Program-made: the position numbers and the translations under genes
Source of the DNA: Phragmites australis
Taxonomy: Eukaryota; Streptophyta; Magnoliopsida; Poales; Poaceae
Direction of reading: 5' to 3'
NCBI RefSeq assembly: GCF_958298935.1
Contig: NC_084932.1
Span: forward strand, 16,285,501-16,349,500
Length of the DNA: 64,000 bases
Shown: piece by piece, positions 45,117 through 56,133 of the stretch
Layout: each line of letters begins with the position of its first letter
Position numbering within the stretch: position 1 is the first letter of the stretch
Notes under the pieces: model-generated
The model's database searches: none
What the model saw: only the letters and a program-made list of their open reading frames with translations
What the model was told of the DNA's origin: nothing

Positions 45117-46958
45117 TTAGCTATGTTGCTCCCAGGTTGTCACACCAGAAGAATGGTGTTTGACCTTGATCCACTCTGAATTCACTGAGTAGAGATCGTA
45201 TCCAAATGATTTTTGCGGTGGCATTGCCAAAACTTTGTACTCTGACTCTATACTGGATCTCGATGCAATAACTTGCTTACAAGAGCTCCATGAAATGAGG
45301 TTGGCACCAAAGTAGACAATGGATCCATTCATGGACCACCTGTCATCTGGGTAACATGCCCAATCAGCATCGAGAAGGCACTCACCAAAATTGTGTTTGA
45401 TTCGTTGATTGACAATCCCGTTGTCGGGGTGAACTTCAGATATCCGAGGATACAATTTACTGCTCTTAGTGAGTTGTTGTTGGTGCAGCAAGCAATGTCT
45501 GGTCTTGTCAGTGTAAGATACTGCAATGCCACACCAACACTCCGGTACCTGAAAGCATCTTTAGGAGACAATGGTTCACCCTCTTCCTTTGACAGCTTCT
45601 CTGATGTGGTCATAGGTGATGTAATTGGCTTGGAATGTGTCATGTTTGCTCTCTTCAATAAATTAGTGATGTACTTGGTTTGAGTAAGAAATATACCCTT
45701 GTCAATATTATGAACTTCAAGACCAAGTAAATATTGCAACTTTCCAGGAACTTTGATTGCAAAATCCTATTGAAGTTTGTGTCTCAGACTTTTCACTGCA
45801 TTATCTGATGAGCTTGTAACAATAATATTATCAATGTATATCAACACATACACTATACTGACACCAATTTGAAGAAAAAATAGCGAAGTATTTGCACAAG
45901 ATAGCTTGAAACCCATTTCTTGTAACTTCGAACTGAGATGTGCATACCAGAATCATGATTATTGTTTGAGCCCATACAATTCCTTCTTCAATCGGCATAC
46001 ATGACTGCGGTAATGAGGATGCTTATAACTAGAGGGTTGCTTCATGTATACTTCTTCTTCGAGGATGCCATCGAGAAATGCATTTTGCACATCCAACTGT
46101 CACATACTCCATCCTCATGACACAGCTAGAGAGAGGATAAGATAGATAGTTGCATGTTTGATTACTAGGCTAAAGGTTGTCATAGTCAATCCCATGTCTC
46201 TGCTTGATCCCTTCACCACTAATCGAGCTTTGTACCTATCAACCGAGCCATCAACCTTTCTCTACAGCTTGAGAGCCTACTTGCAATTTATCAGATTCAT
46301 TCCCTGTTGTGGTGTAAACAATTGGAATATTTCTTTCCTCATCAGGGCTTGATATTCATCATCCATTGCCTTCTTCCATTGCTCATGTTGCAGTGCTTCT
46401 TGATGATCACTTGGCTCAATCATTGCACTGTCTGCATATCTCACCGTGCCATCTCTATATTGCTTGGGTCTTGTAATATTATTTCAGAGCTAAGTGGGTA
46501 TGTTGAGACACATGCACCGAGTGTGACTCTGAACTGGTTGCAAAGGTAGCAGGTTTAGACGATGTGCCAGGTATTGATGTGGGTGTTTTAGAGCTCAAGG
46601 ATGCCTCAACTGAATCAACAAGAGGTACCACAACTGGAGCATCACATGGTGCAGCATCAGTGGCAGATTCAGTAGCCTCAACACTATTGTCGACAATAGC
46701 TGGATTGTGAATAGTATCCTACAAGGCAGAGTCAGGACAAACAACAAAAGAAAGAGTATGATAATTAGCTAGATGATTCTCTCTTGACTCACATATCATT
46801 TTTGGTGATGAGTAGGATCTGCAGTGATGGGAAGGCAGAGTTGAGATTCAGACTAAATAAAGCCTACATTTGGTGACATTTTAGATAACGGAAAAACTGA
46901 TTAATCAAATTGGACATCTCTAGAGATGTAAACTCTTCCTGATTTTGGATCAAGACAC
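45117..46958 (-). pseudogene. pol: Integrase C-terminus, RT and RNase H of element I (broken)
   Basis: Minus-strand reading starts in the integrase tail (LDPKSGRVYISRDVQFD near 46950), crosses a Ser/Thr-rich linker, then RT from about 46400 (EQWKKAMDDEYQALMRKE). The region of the catalytic YVDD reads YIDN near 45840, a lost aspartate. From 45739 a 136-codon open block gives MQYLLGLEVHNIDKGIFLTQ and RPDIACCTN. RNase H follows ([27 protein letters not shown]). Several stops, one in most domains. Confidence 0.88.
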
Positions 46959-48480
46959 TGTAGCAAACATGCCCTTAGGGAGATTTTAGTGACCATATTT
47001 AGGGCATGTATATGATTTTGGTGATTAATGACAACATAGTCAATGGGACTAATATGTTTATCAAATATATACTTTAGTAGGTCTCATAGATGCAATACAT
47101 GAAAAAGACACTAAAGCTGGGATGAAGATTCATCAAATTGGAGAAGTCCTAGAGAAAGTGTACACACTGGAAGGTCTGACGTAGAGGAGATTGTACATAT
47201 TGTTGCATTTAAGCTTATAGCAATTGTACACGTCGGAAGATCCGGCGCATGAAGCCAGTACATGCTAGAGTGTTTTTGACAATGGGGAGAAAAGCCAAAG
47301 TATGCCAGATGGTCCGGCGATATGGAGTTGAATACACCAGAGTATTTCTTGCAGAGAAGGTTACAAGTGTTGAAGAGTGAAGATCATGCCGGATGGTCCT
47401 GCGCACTGATGATATACAAGCCGAAGTATTTTGTGCAGAGAAGAAAGTGGCTCATTTGGCAGAAGCAGTGTACATGCTGGATGGTCCGATGATGGAGCTG
47501 GTGAATACGCGCGGAACATCTGGTGTTCATAGCAGATTTGAGTGGGGTTCCTACAGTTAGTTTTTTGGATCATGTACACACCGGATGGTTCGGTGAGTAC
47601 AATGCTATTTACACTGGATCATACGGCATATACAATAAAGTTGAGCCACTGGGATAATGGCTAGTCTATGGGGTTGAGACTATAAATACCCCTCTACTCT
47701 ATCATTTGAAGGTGCTGGAGTGCAAAAGAAGCTCATATACAATAGTGAAGACATCTAAGCCACAAAAGTGCTTAAAGTAATCATCCAAGATAATTAAGCA
47801 CATGATTAGAGAGTGATTAGTGCTAATATACCTAGAGAGAGTTGTGTCTAAGTATTGCTGCCTAGAAAGGGGATCAAGAAGTGATCCTAGCTTGTACCAA
47901 GTGGTATGCTAGTACCTTGGAGTCTTGGTGACTTGTCAACACCTTGGGCCTTAGTGGCTCAAGCTTGTTGACCCTCTGACTTGGTGTGGAGCTGCGCCAA
48001 GACTCTTGTACAGGGATGCGGAGACCCTTGCCTTGTTGGCTCAAGCTCCAAAGTGAAGATGGCGGTAAGTAACAAGATGAGAGACTTGTGGTGAGGCCTT
48101 ACCTTGGTGGCTTGATAGCTCAGCACACTTGAGGCCAAGGTGGCTCAAGGGTTGTGACAGGGTGGCGTTCAGGAGCTATAGCCTAGGTGGCTACTCCAAC
48201 ATGGACTAGGGGTGACGTTTATGCCATCGATACCACGAGATAAAAATCCCTTACGTCGAGTTTGCTTTCTCTTCCTTATTTACATTTCCGCATTTATATA
48301 CTTGCAATTTACCTTTCTAGATAGGTTGTAATATCTTCTGAATAGCAGGGTAGACATACTAGATAAACCTATAGCATATTTTGATAGAAATTGATATAGG
48401 TTTATCTTGTGAAGTTTTTGGAGCCAATTAGTTTTAAGTGTCCTAATTGACCCCCCTCTTAGGATGTCATCGATACCTAT
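46959..48480 (+). repeat. 5' LTR of element D
   Basis: Starts TGTAGCAAACATGCCC; right edge set by the primer site. TATA box TATAAATA at 47681-47688. It holds six imperfect copies of a CCGGATGGTCCGGCG half-palindrome between 47165 and 47600. The 5 bp before it (GACAC) would be the target duplication in element I. Confidence 0.78.
47681..47688 (+). promoter_or_regulatory. TATA box of element D LTR
   Basis: TATAAATA in context GAGACTATAAATACCCC, a typical plant TATA box with TCTACTC downstream. Confidence 0.7.
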
Positions 48481-48483
48481 AAT

Positions 48484-48495
48484 TGGTATTAGAGC
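48484..48495 (+). other. Primer-binding site of element D
   Basis: TGGTATTAGAGC, one mismatch from TGGTATCAGAGC, the complement of the plant initiator tRNA-Met 3' end. Confidence 0.85.
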
Positions 48496-48532
48496 CTCGT
48501 GCTCCTGTTATGTTTAACCGCCTAGAGTTGTG

Positions 48533-50099
48533 ATGTCTAGGGTTGGGATGGATATTGGTAGGGCTCCACTTTTCTATGGCACTAACTTCCCATATTAGAA
48601 AAATTTAATGACTTATTATTTGCAGGCCAAATGTTTAGATGTTTGGAGGGTCACCGAAGAGGGGATGAGATCGTGTCTCAAAAATAAGGAGAGATAATGT
48701 GATGTTATGGCAAAGAGTATCCTTTTATCATCTCTATGCATTGATGCTTTTAATCGTGTTTATTCTCTCACCAATGCATATGATATTTGGACTAGTCTCT
48801 TTGAAATATATGAAGCTACAAAGGATATGCACAATGAGAAATATCATGTGCTAGTCTCCAAGCTCAATAAAATTAAGTAATTTGCCTATAAAAGTGTTAA
48901 TGACATGTACTCACGATTGAGTATTATCAATGAGATCAATAGGCTAGATTTGATACAAATTGGAGATGATCAAGTAGTGAGAAGGATATTTCAAGCTCTT
49001 CTTCCAAAATACAAGTTGATAGTCTCCATTATTTATGATATGAGTGACATTAAGAAGATAACTCCAAACCAGTAATCGGAAAGATCACCGCCCATGAAAT
49101 AACAATAAACATAGGGATGGAAGCTTCTTCCTCATCCGACGTTAAAAACCTTGCTCTCACAAGCAAGCAAGCAAGCTCCATGTTCACACATGAAAGAGAA
49201 GATGAGGAGGCAAGAGCAACAGTCAAGTTCAAGTGATGAAGATGATAGAGATGAAGATGAAGATGAAGATGATGAGCAAAGTACCTCAAGTGATGAAGAG
49301 ATGGATCCAAAGATCGTCAAGCTCATCTCGCAAGTGGAGAAGAACATGAAAAGAATTAGCACCAAGATTGATTACCCAATCTCCATTGAAGGCATGGTCA
49401 ACACAATTAATCATATCAAGAAGGAGAAGAAGACCAAGATCAAGAAGAGGGAGACAAGGGAAAGAGGCAAAGCATTTGCATGCATATCAGATGAGTGAGT
49501 GAAGATGAAGATTCAAGCAATGAGAGCCTCACCATCCACTCCTCCAAAAGAAGCTCTTCCTCAAGGTCATCATTACGCAAATCGTCATCACGCAAGTCAT
49601 CATCTCACAAGTGCCTTATGGCTAAAGGTTTGCAAAATGATGTAAGTGATGATGAATTCGATGAGGATTTTCCCTCCAAAGAAGAACTTTAATTCATCAA
49701 TGAGCAACAAAGTGCCTTAAAGAAACAAGCTAAAAGACTTAAGAAATTCAATGCCCTTAATGACATTCATGCTACATTTGTTTCTAATTATTCGAATTGC
49801 TAAAGAAGTAGCATGAAGAGCATAAGGCAAAACTTAACTGTATTAAATCTCGGCTTCAGATCCTTTTGAAGCAATCTACCTCTCTATTAAATTTCAATCC
49901 TACGATAGATGCTTCCACTTCTTGTGATGATTTGAATGATTTATCTAGCTCACCCATTTGCTATGAGATATGCATTGAGAATATTTTTTGTAGAACCATC
50001 TAATGAACTCATTGCACAAGAGAATGATAGCTCAAGCAAGAAGTGAAGAAGCTCAAGGGCAAGATTAAAGGGAAAAAAACATGTCCAACCTTCTCAAGA
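48533..50099 (+). pseudogene. gag: gag of element D, 5' part (broken)
   Basis: ATG at 48533 starts MSRVGMDIGRAPLFYGTNFP. A Copia-type gag domain (UBN2-like) follows, with YDIWTSLFEIYEATKDMHNE and VNDMYSRLSIINEINRLDLI. The 49151-49498 block is highly acidic (poly-Ser-Asp-Glu with SSSSDEDDRDEDEDEDDEQ) and then lysine-rich, and 49495-49692 is Ser/Arg/Lys-rich. Several stops. It continues after B1 at 58218. Confidence 0.82.
50095..50099. other. Target site duplication of B1, left copy
   Basis: CAAGA before the LTR at 50100; the same 5 bp follow the 3' LTR at 58213-58217. Confidence 0.9.
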
Positions 50100-50986
50100 T
50101 GTTGGGGGAAAATAAACCGACCTGAGGACAATGGTTGAAGATTGCTATCGAAGGTCTCTCCAAACCCTTTGGTCTCTGAACCCTCAGCAGGAGGCCCAAC
50201 TTTCGGAGGCTGCAGGCCCCTTGGGGCCACCTCTCCGGTACATACGTGGCCTTCCCAAAACTTGGAGCTACAGCAAGCCCCTCCGGAGCCTTCAGCCTCC
50301 AGACTCTCAGTAGGAGGCCTGGCCCCCAGATGCTGCAGACTCCTTCGGGCCACCCCTCCGGTGTCTGTGCATCCTTCCAAAGCCCAAAGATACAGCCGGT
50401 CCCTGGAGATAATATCAGGGAAGAAAGGACACCCCCTGCAGCCGACCTGACGTGAAGTGATGGGTGATTAATGTTGGTGCAAGTGGTGCTTATCTTGACA
50501 CCCCAGTGCGATGAAAGTCATCCTGACACCCCCGGCAGAGCAGCGCCGGACCACAGTTGGCGACCGGCTCACCCCTCAAGGGGCAGGCAACACAATGGTT
50601 ACCACGGTAGATATTTATCTTCTATGTAGGGTAAAAAGTAGTTATCCAGGATAAGGTCTAGTAATTCGGCCAGGTCCTAGATATTTGTACATTGTGATAA
50701 CTTGTACACTAAGCTACGTACCACCCTATAAATAGGGGGTTGTGGTCATCTGGGCAGGGACGGGTCACAAGGAGAACGCTCAATACAACAGAGAGGGCAA
50801 CACACAGGACACAGGTGCATAAACACAAAGTCACACTGTGATACTCCCCCTAGATCGATCCATTTTTCTACTATCAATATATTTGTGGTGTTCCTCCCTC
50901 TCAAACTTCGTCTCAAAGCTTGAGTCTCCTCCTTAGAAGAAACTCTAAAGGTACAAGCTGGGGCAAGACGGTCTCTTGCTCCAACA
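50100..50986 (+). repeat. 5' LTR of B1
   Basis: TGTTGGGGGAAAATAAACC to CTCCAACA, 887 bp; TATA box TATAAATA at 50727-50734. Confidence 0.93.
50727..50734 (+). promoter_or_regulatory. TATA box of B1 5' LTR
   Basis: TATAAATA within CCCTATAAATAGGGGG, repeated at 57953-57960 in the 3' LTR. Confidence 0.75.
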
Positions 50987-50999
50987 GTGACCCATCTGT

Positions 51000-51830
51000 G
51001 GAGATTCAAACACAGAAGTGCTAAAGAGAGGTAGGAATCCAACTAGAAAAACTACCAAAGTGCTAGCTCTAAACTACCATATCCACCGTTGCAACCATGG
51101 AACCATATTCATGGCTGTCTCAGCCATGCACACTGCGTGCACCCTTCATCCCCGTTGCTGTGTGGGATGGCGTTCCTCCAGCCTTGACCAACTCAGAACC
51201 TTGGGTCGGCACGGAAACTCCAGACTGCATGGATGCCTTCCAACCTCTGAATGGTGAAGACCTCGGCGCACCATGAGAGGACGCGGCTGAGGCCACAACC
51301 AAGCAGGCCGCTTTCCAGTGGTTTTGGGCGGTTGAACACATGGATGTTCCTGCCTAGGCTTGGTCCCAAAGTATCTCCTTCGAAAGCACCCGCAATGCCC
51401 CGTGCGAGCCAACATCTCAGGAGAATCTGTCCACCCAGTGTCCTCCTTGGGCCCCTCAGGTGAAAGATGGTTCTGAGGAGGCGCAGGGCTCCGGAGTGCA
51501 CGGACCCCGCCAGTGCCCGACGTAGCCCTCATGACGCCAACCGCGCGCAGGGAACCCCAAGTCCACCTCGTCCAAGGAGGCGTAGTCGGAGCCACTCATG
51601 CTTCGAAAGCCGGTTCGTTGGACGACCTCGACGGTCTCCCCAAAGAGAAGGAGGCCCTGGGGAAACCACGGGCTCCGGGACACACGGCCCCCGGCAGTGA
51701 CCTCAATGTAACCATAAGCTCTAGTACCCTTGGAGTCACACAGGTGCATCCTACACGGACCGAGGCGCGGCCACAACACCAACAACTGCTTAACCCTCAC
51801 GACCTTCTGTGAGGAATACCTTAGAAGACA
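51000..51830 (+). pseudogene. gag: gag remnant of B1
   Basis: Blocks in different frames: 51018-51257, then 51513-51720 (MPDVALMTPTARREPQVHLV, then SLDDLDGLPKEKEALGKPRA), then an intact-looking zinc knuckle at 51745-51789 (CILHGPRRGHNTNNC). The blocks match E and C. The PKLPKFKG-type gag core of element A is not found. Confidence 0.65.
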
Positions 51831-51979
51831 AGCAGGATACCTGGCCACAAAGGGAACCAACGAAGGATAACACAGGGGTCGGAAGCCTGGGGCAAACTCC
51901 CGTGCAAATCCCTGGCCCTCTGACCCCGCTCCGTCGCAACCAACTCCACCACCGATGGTGCAATATCCCAACGACGAGG

Positions 51980-52200
51980 ACTGAGTCGGAGAACACCATC
52001 ACCAGGCTCCGGACGGATTACCTCCAGAGCCAGGCAACAGCGAAAGGCTGAGGGGGTCGAGGACCACCTCTCCGAACTAGCCTTCAGTTCCACCTTCGAC
52101 ACGCCGTCACCAGGCTCCAGACGGATTACCTCTGGAGCCGGGCAACGGCTAAGGGCCGAGGAGGTCAAGGACCATCTCTCCTGACCTAGCCAAGGCTTCA
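51980..52200 (+). repeat. Two 108-bp repeat units after gag in B1
   Basis: CACCAGGCTCCGGACGGATT and CACCAGGCTCCAGACGGATT mark the unit starts. Same unit as the 5-copy array at 54970-55490. Confidence 0.82.
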
Positions 52201-52229
52201 AGGCCTTCAAAGCCTCATAATAGAGGCCT

Positions 52230-52555
52230 TATTCTGGCAAAGGTACACCCTCTATTACCTATCGCTAGTTTACCTTGTTGGTTTATCTTTCATACAGTAA
52301 GATCAAAACATGTTGGAGGCCCTCCAACCTTAGTACTAGAAGTTTTTCGTAATAGATAGCCACGAGGTAGAAATGGTAAATCTAGATTATGTCCATGTTT
52401 AGTAGTAAGCAGTAGAACTTAAGTACATCTTAATTTGACATGAGTTATGAATAGTCATCTAACCTAGCTATGTCCTATACTACAATTAGCTGCTTATTGC
52501 CAACAGTAGACTACAAAACTCAACTAGTACATAACCATGCAAATGCCCGCACACC
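52230..52555 (+). other. Conserved non-coding spacer of B1
   Basis: Shared with E (30181-30545) and C (61850-62110); no gene. Confidence 0.7.
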
Positions 52556-52559
52556 TGTA

Positions 52560-53420
52560 GCTGCGCCGCCTGCCTAGGTCACCCAGAAGGCAGATTTTCC
52601 CAAGGTGTTCCTGGAAGGCATTGCATAGCCTCGGAGGGATATCCTCGGAGGCGGACATGCGGTGCTCTAAGGAATTCTATAGCAAGGAATCCTCGTTGTA
52701 CAACATGCCTACACACCGCGAGCACAACAGGCCTAGGTCTCCGCGAAGGCATCGAGCCTAGATTTCCTAGAAGGCGTTGCATAGCATCGATAGTGTGTAG
52801 ATACTGGTTACCAAGGGACTTCCTTGGTAATGTAGTTGTAGTGCCTCCGAAGGATTTCTTTGGGAGGTGTGACACACCCACACACTTGTAAGCATTGCTT
52901 GCCTAAACCTAAGGTCATCTAAAAATGTTTCCTGGAGGGTAACCTTTGCCCTGGTAGGCAGTGGAGCCCACACACCTGCAGCAGCGCAACATGCCTAGGT
53001 CACCTAAAAGGCAAATTATGCCAAGGTGTCCTTGAAGGCATTGCATAGCCTCGGTAGTGTGGATGCCGCATATCAAGGGATGAACTTGATGTGAGGATGC
53101 AGTGCTATGAGAAATGCTGTTGCAAGAAATCCTCGTTGCATGACATGCTTATACACCGTGAGCACAGCAAGCCTAGGTCATCGCGAAGGCATCAAACCTA
53201 GGTTTCCTGGAAGGTATTGCATAGCTTCGGTCATATAAATGCCACACACGAGAGCACACCCTTGGTGGACATTGTTGCAGTGCACCCGAGGAGTTTCCTC
53301 GGGAACACGATAAGCCTACATACTGTGGGTATAGCATGCTTAGGTCACCTGGAAGGCAAGACTGCCTAGGTTTCCTGGAAGGTACTGCGTAGCCCCGATA
53401 GTGTGTAGGGCCTTCGGCAT
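52560..53420 (+). repeat. About 175-bp tandem array of B1
   Basis: Five units with GCCTAGGTCACC, AAGGCATTGCATAGCCTCGG and GTGTAGATGC-like parts, irregularly spaced because of internal deletions. Confidence 0.8.
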
Positions 53421-53439
53421 TAATACATGCCAAAGGAGT

Positions 53440-54640
53440 CCTACTAAACCTTCGGCAAAAACGGGGAGTCCTACAAAACCTCTGGTAAAACCGATAGTCT
53501 TACACAATCTCTGCCAAAATGGAGTCTTACAAAGCCTCCGGCAAAATGGAGAGACTTCCGAAACCTCCGCAAGACGGAGAATCTTACTAAACCTCCACCA
53601 AAACGGAGAGACCTCCAAAACCTTCGCAAGACGGAGAGTCTTACAAAGCCTCCGACAAAAATAGAGAGACTTTCAAAAACCTCCGTCAAAACGGAGAGTC
53701 CTACTAAACCTCCGGCAAAAATGGAGGGTCCTACAAAACCTTCGTCAAAAATAGATAGTCTTACACAACCTCAGCCAAAACGGAGAGACTTTCAAAATCT
53801 CCTCAAGACGGAGTGTCTTTACCAAACATCCGCCAAAATGGAAAGACCTCCAAAACCACTGCAAAACAGAGAGTCTTACAAAGCCTCCGGCAAAAACAGA
53901 GACTTCCGGAAACCTCCACGAGATGGAGCATCTTACAAAAACCTCCACTAAAACGGAGAGTCCTACTAAACCTCCTGCAAAAACGGGGAGTCCTACAAAA
54001 CTATCGGCAAAAACAAATAGTCTTACATAACCTCCGCCAAAACGGAGAGACTTTCAAAATCTCCTCAAGACGGAGTGTCTTACGAAACATCTGCCAAAAT
54101 GGAGAGACCTCTAAAACCTCGGCAAGACAGAGAGTCTTACAAAGCCTCCGGCAAAAATGGAGAGACTTCCGAAAACCTCCACGAGATGAAGTGTCTTACA
54201 AAAACCTCCACTAAAACGGAGAGTCCTACTAAACCTCCGGCAAAATGAGGAGTCCTACAAAACCTTCGACGAAAACGAAGAGTCTTACACAACCTCCACC
54301 AAAACAGAGAGACTTTCAACACCTCCGCAAGATGGAGAGTCTTACCAAACCTCCGCCAAAATGAAGAGACTTCCAAAACCTCCACAAGACGGAGAGTCTT
54401 ACAAATCCTCCAGCAAAAACAGAGAGACTTCCGGAAACCTCCACAAGACAGAGTGTCTTACAAAAACCTCCGCCAAAATGGAGAGTCCTACTAAACATCT
54501 GGCAAAAACAGGGAGTCCTAAAAAACCTCCGGCGAAAACGGAGAGTCTTACAAAACCTTCATAGGACGGAGAGCCTTGCAAAAGCCTTCGTAAGACGGAG
54601 AGCCTTCAAAAACCCCCGCAAAAGGGAGTCTTCCAAAAAC
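53440..54640 (+). repeat. 30-bp hairpin array of B1
   Basis: About 40 units of consensus ACCTCCG-GCAAAAA-CGGAG-AGTCTTACAAA. Variants lose the loop A run (CTCCGCAAGACGGAG) but keep the CTCCG/CGGAG stem. The longest of the three arrays. Confidence 0.92.
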
Positions 54641-54942
54641 CTCTGCCAGACAGAGAGGTTCTTAAAAGACCTATCGAACAAAATCCCCTGGCATCTTGAA
54701 GGCAAACGCCTCCGTGCCGGAGGGTGCGAAACCCACTCGCCTCCGAGAGGCCCAGCCAACACACCAAAGGTGTATAAATTCCCCTCCCCGTAGGAAGAGG
54801 TATGGCCCACGTGACTCAAACATGTATGGTAAAAGGTACAGTCATTACCCTACAGCCTCATCTAAGATACGATTCATATGTCGTTTATGAAGATCATGCT
54901 AATATTAAGTAAAAGCGCACTCTACGTGGCACGGAAAATAGT

Positions 54943-55539
54943 ATGGAACCCCAACTATTCATTATAGAGGTAGCAGTTTTCGGCACACCGTCGCCAGGCT
55001 CCGGACGGATTACCTCCGGAGCCGAGCAGCGGCTAAGGGCCGAGGGGGTCAAGGACCACCTCTCCCGTCTAGCCTTCGGCTTCACCTCTGACACGCCGCC
55101 GCCAGGCTCCGGACAAATTACCTCTGGAGCTAGGCAGCGGCTAAGGGCTGAGGGGGTCGAGGACTACCTCTCCCGTCTAGCCTTCGACTTCGCCGCCGAC
55201 ACGCAGCCGCCAGGCTCCGGACAAATTACCTCTGGAGCCGGGCAGCGGCTAAGGGCTGAGGGGGTCGAGGACTACCTCTCCCGTCTAGCCTTCGACTTCG
55301 CTGCCGACACGCAGCCGCCAGGCTCCGGATGGATTAGTTCCGGAGCTGGGCAGCGGCTAAGGGCCGAGGGGGTCGAGGACCACCTCTCTCGTCTAGCCTT
55401 CAGCTTCGCCTCCGACACGCCATCACCAGGCTTTGGACGGGTTGCCTCCGGAGCCGGGCAGCGGCTAAGAACCCAAAGGGTAGAGGACCACCTCAGGAGA
55501 TTAAGGTTCCAGATGGGCTTCGCTGGGTCAGAAATTTGA
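54943..55539 (+). CDS. ORF of 36-residue repeats in B1 (198 codons)
   Basis: ATG at 54943, stop at 55539. After a 16-residue leader (MEPQLFIIEVAVFG...) come five units of 36 residues, each close to RITSGAGQRLRAEGVEDHLS then RLAFGFTSDTPPPGSG. The last unit is diverged and followed by a basic tail. Same frame, unit number and position as 24588-23998 (minus) in E. A pair of units near gag in C (61609-61839) is open in the same frame. The first half of the unit is Gly/Ser/Pro-rich and the second could form an amphipathic helix. No known family; whether it is translated is unknown. Confidence 0.45.
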   Translation: MEPQLFIIEVAVFGTPSPGSGRITSGAEQRLRAEGVKDHLSRLAFGFTSDTPPPGSGQITSGARQRLRAEGVEDYLSRLAFDFAADTQPPGSGQITSGAGQRLRAEGVEDYLSRLAFDFAADTQPPGSGWISSGAGQRLRAEGVEDHLSRLAFSFASDTPSPGFGRVASGAGQRLRTQRVEDHLRRLRFQMGFAGSEI

Positions 55540-56060
55540 AACAAATTTCGAAGAAGGCCCTACCAACACTGAACCCGAGGTGTACGCGATGACCGGGAAC
55601 GACAAGGTCACCACTACTTCGCCCAGCCCTCCTTAGTTACCTTACGTGTCTACCACTACCAGATTCCTGAGGCCACCTTTCCCTAGGAAGGAATGAATCC
55701 AGCTACGATCTATATGAAGGCTCTGTACCTCGGCCATCCAAAAAACTAGCCATCTCCTACGAAGGTGATGAAGAAGCGCGACACGAAGGCACACAGACAT
55801 GCAGTCACTTGCTCGAAGGATCCCCTTACACTTTGATCCAAAAAGAGATACAATTGCCCCCCTCCCGAAGGTCCAAATTATATTATTGACAACTCGTGCG
55901 GACGAGTACAAAGAAGCACTAGTACAAAAGCCGCTATGGAGGAGACACTCCCTGAAAGAGCAAACCAGGGGGAGAAAGAGTATAAGGTGGAAAAAGGCAA
56001 CTATGGTCTGCGGCAGGGCCATAGTTGAATGACAAGACAGGGATGTCCATGGCTTCACCA
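55540..56060. other. Spacer of B1
   Basis: The first part, up to about 55795, matches E (23667-23940, reverse complement). No gene recognised. The homology to E ends at E's breakpoint. Confidence 0.6.
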
Positions 56061-56133
56061 AAAGCATGCCCGAAGGAAGCCTTCACCTCCTATGGATCCC
56101 GGCAAGGGCCTCACATCGAGCAACGTATGCACC

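Larger units (their letters stand above)
44547..46958 (-). mobile_element. Element I: 3' part of a Ty1/Copia retrotransposon
   Basis: On the minus strand: end of integrase, RT, RNase H, polypurine tract and 3' LTR. The upstream part is displaced by element D, which inserted at 46958, so the rest of I should lie beyond the window. Style of the RT/RNase H (LTLTRPDIA block) resembles Hopscotch/Retrofit-type Copia; the lineage is tentative. Confidence 0.88.

Noticed and set aside
53440..54640. CRISPR-like array
   Set aside because: Repeats are contiguous with no unique spacers, the context is plant retrotransposon, and the same array occurs in three element copies.
55272..55544. Minus-strand frames across the 108-bp array of B1
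   Set aside because: Shadow frames of the tandem repeat; the sense strand has the longer frame, and it matches E.
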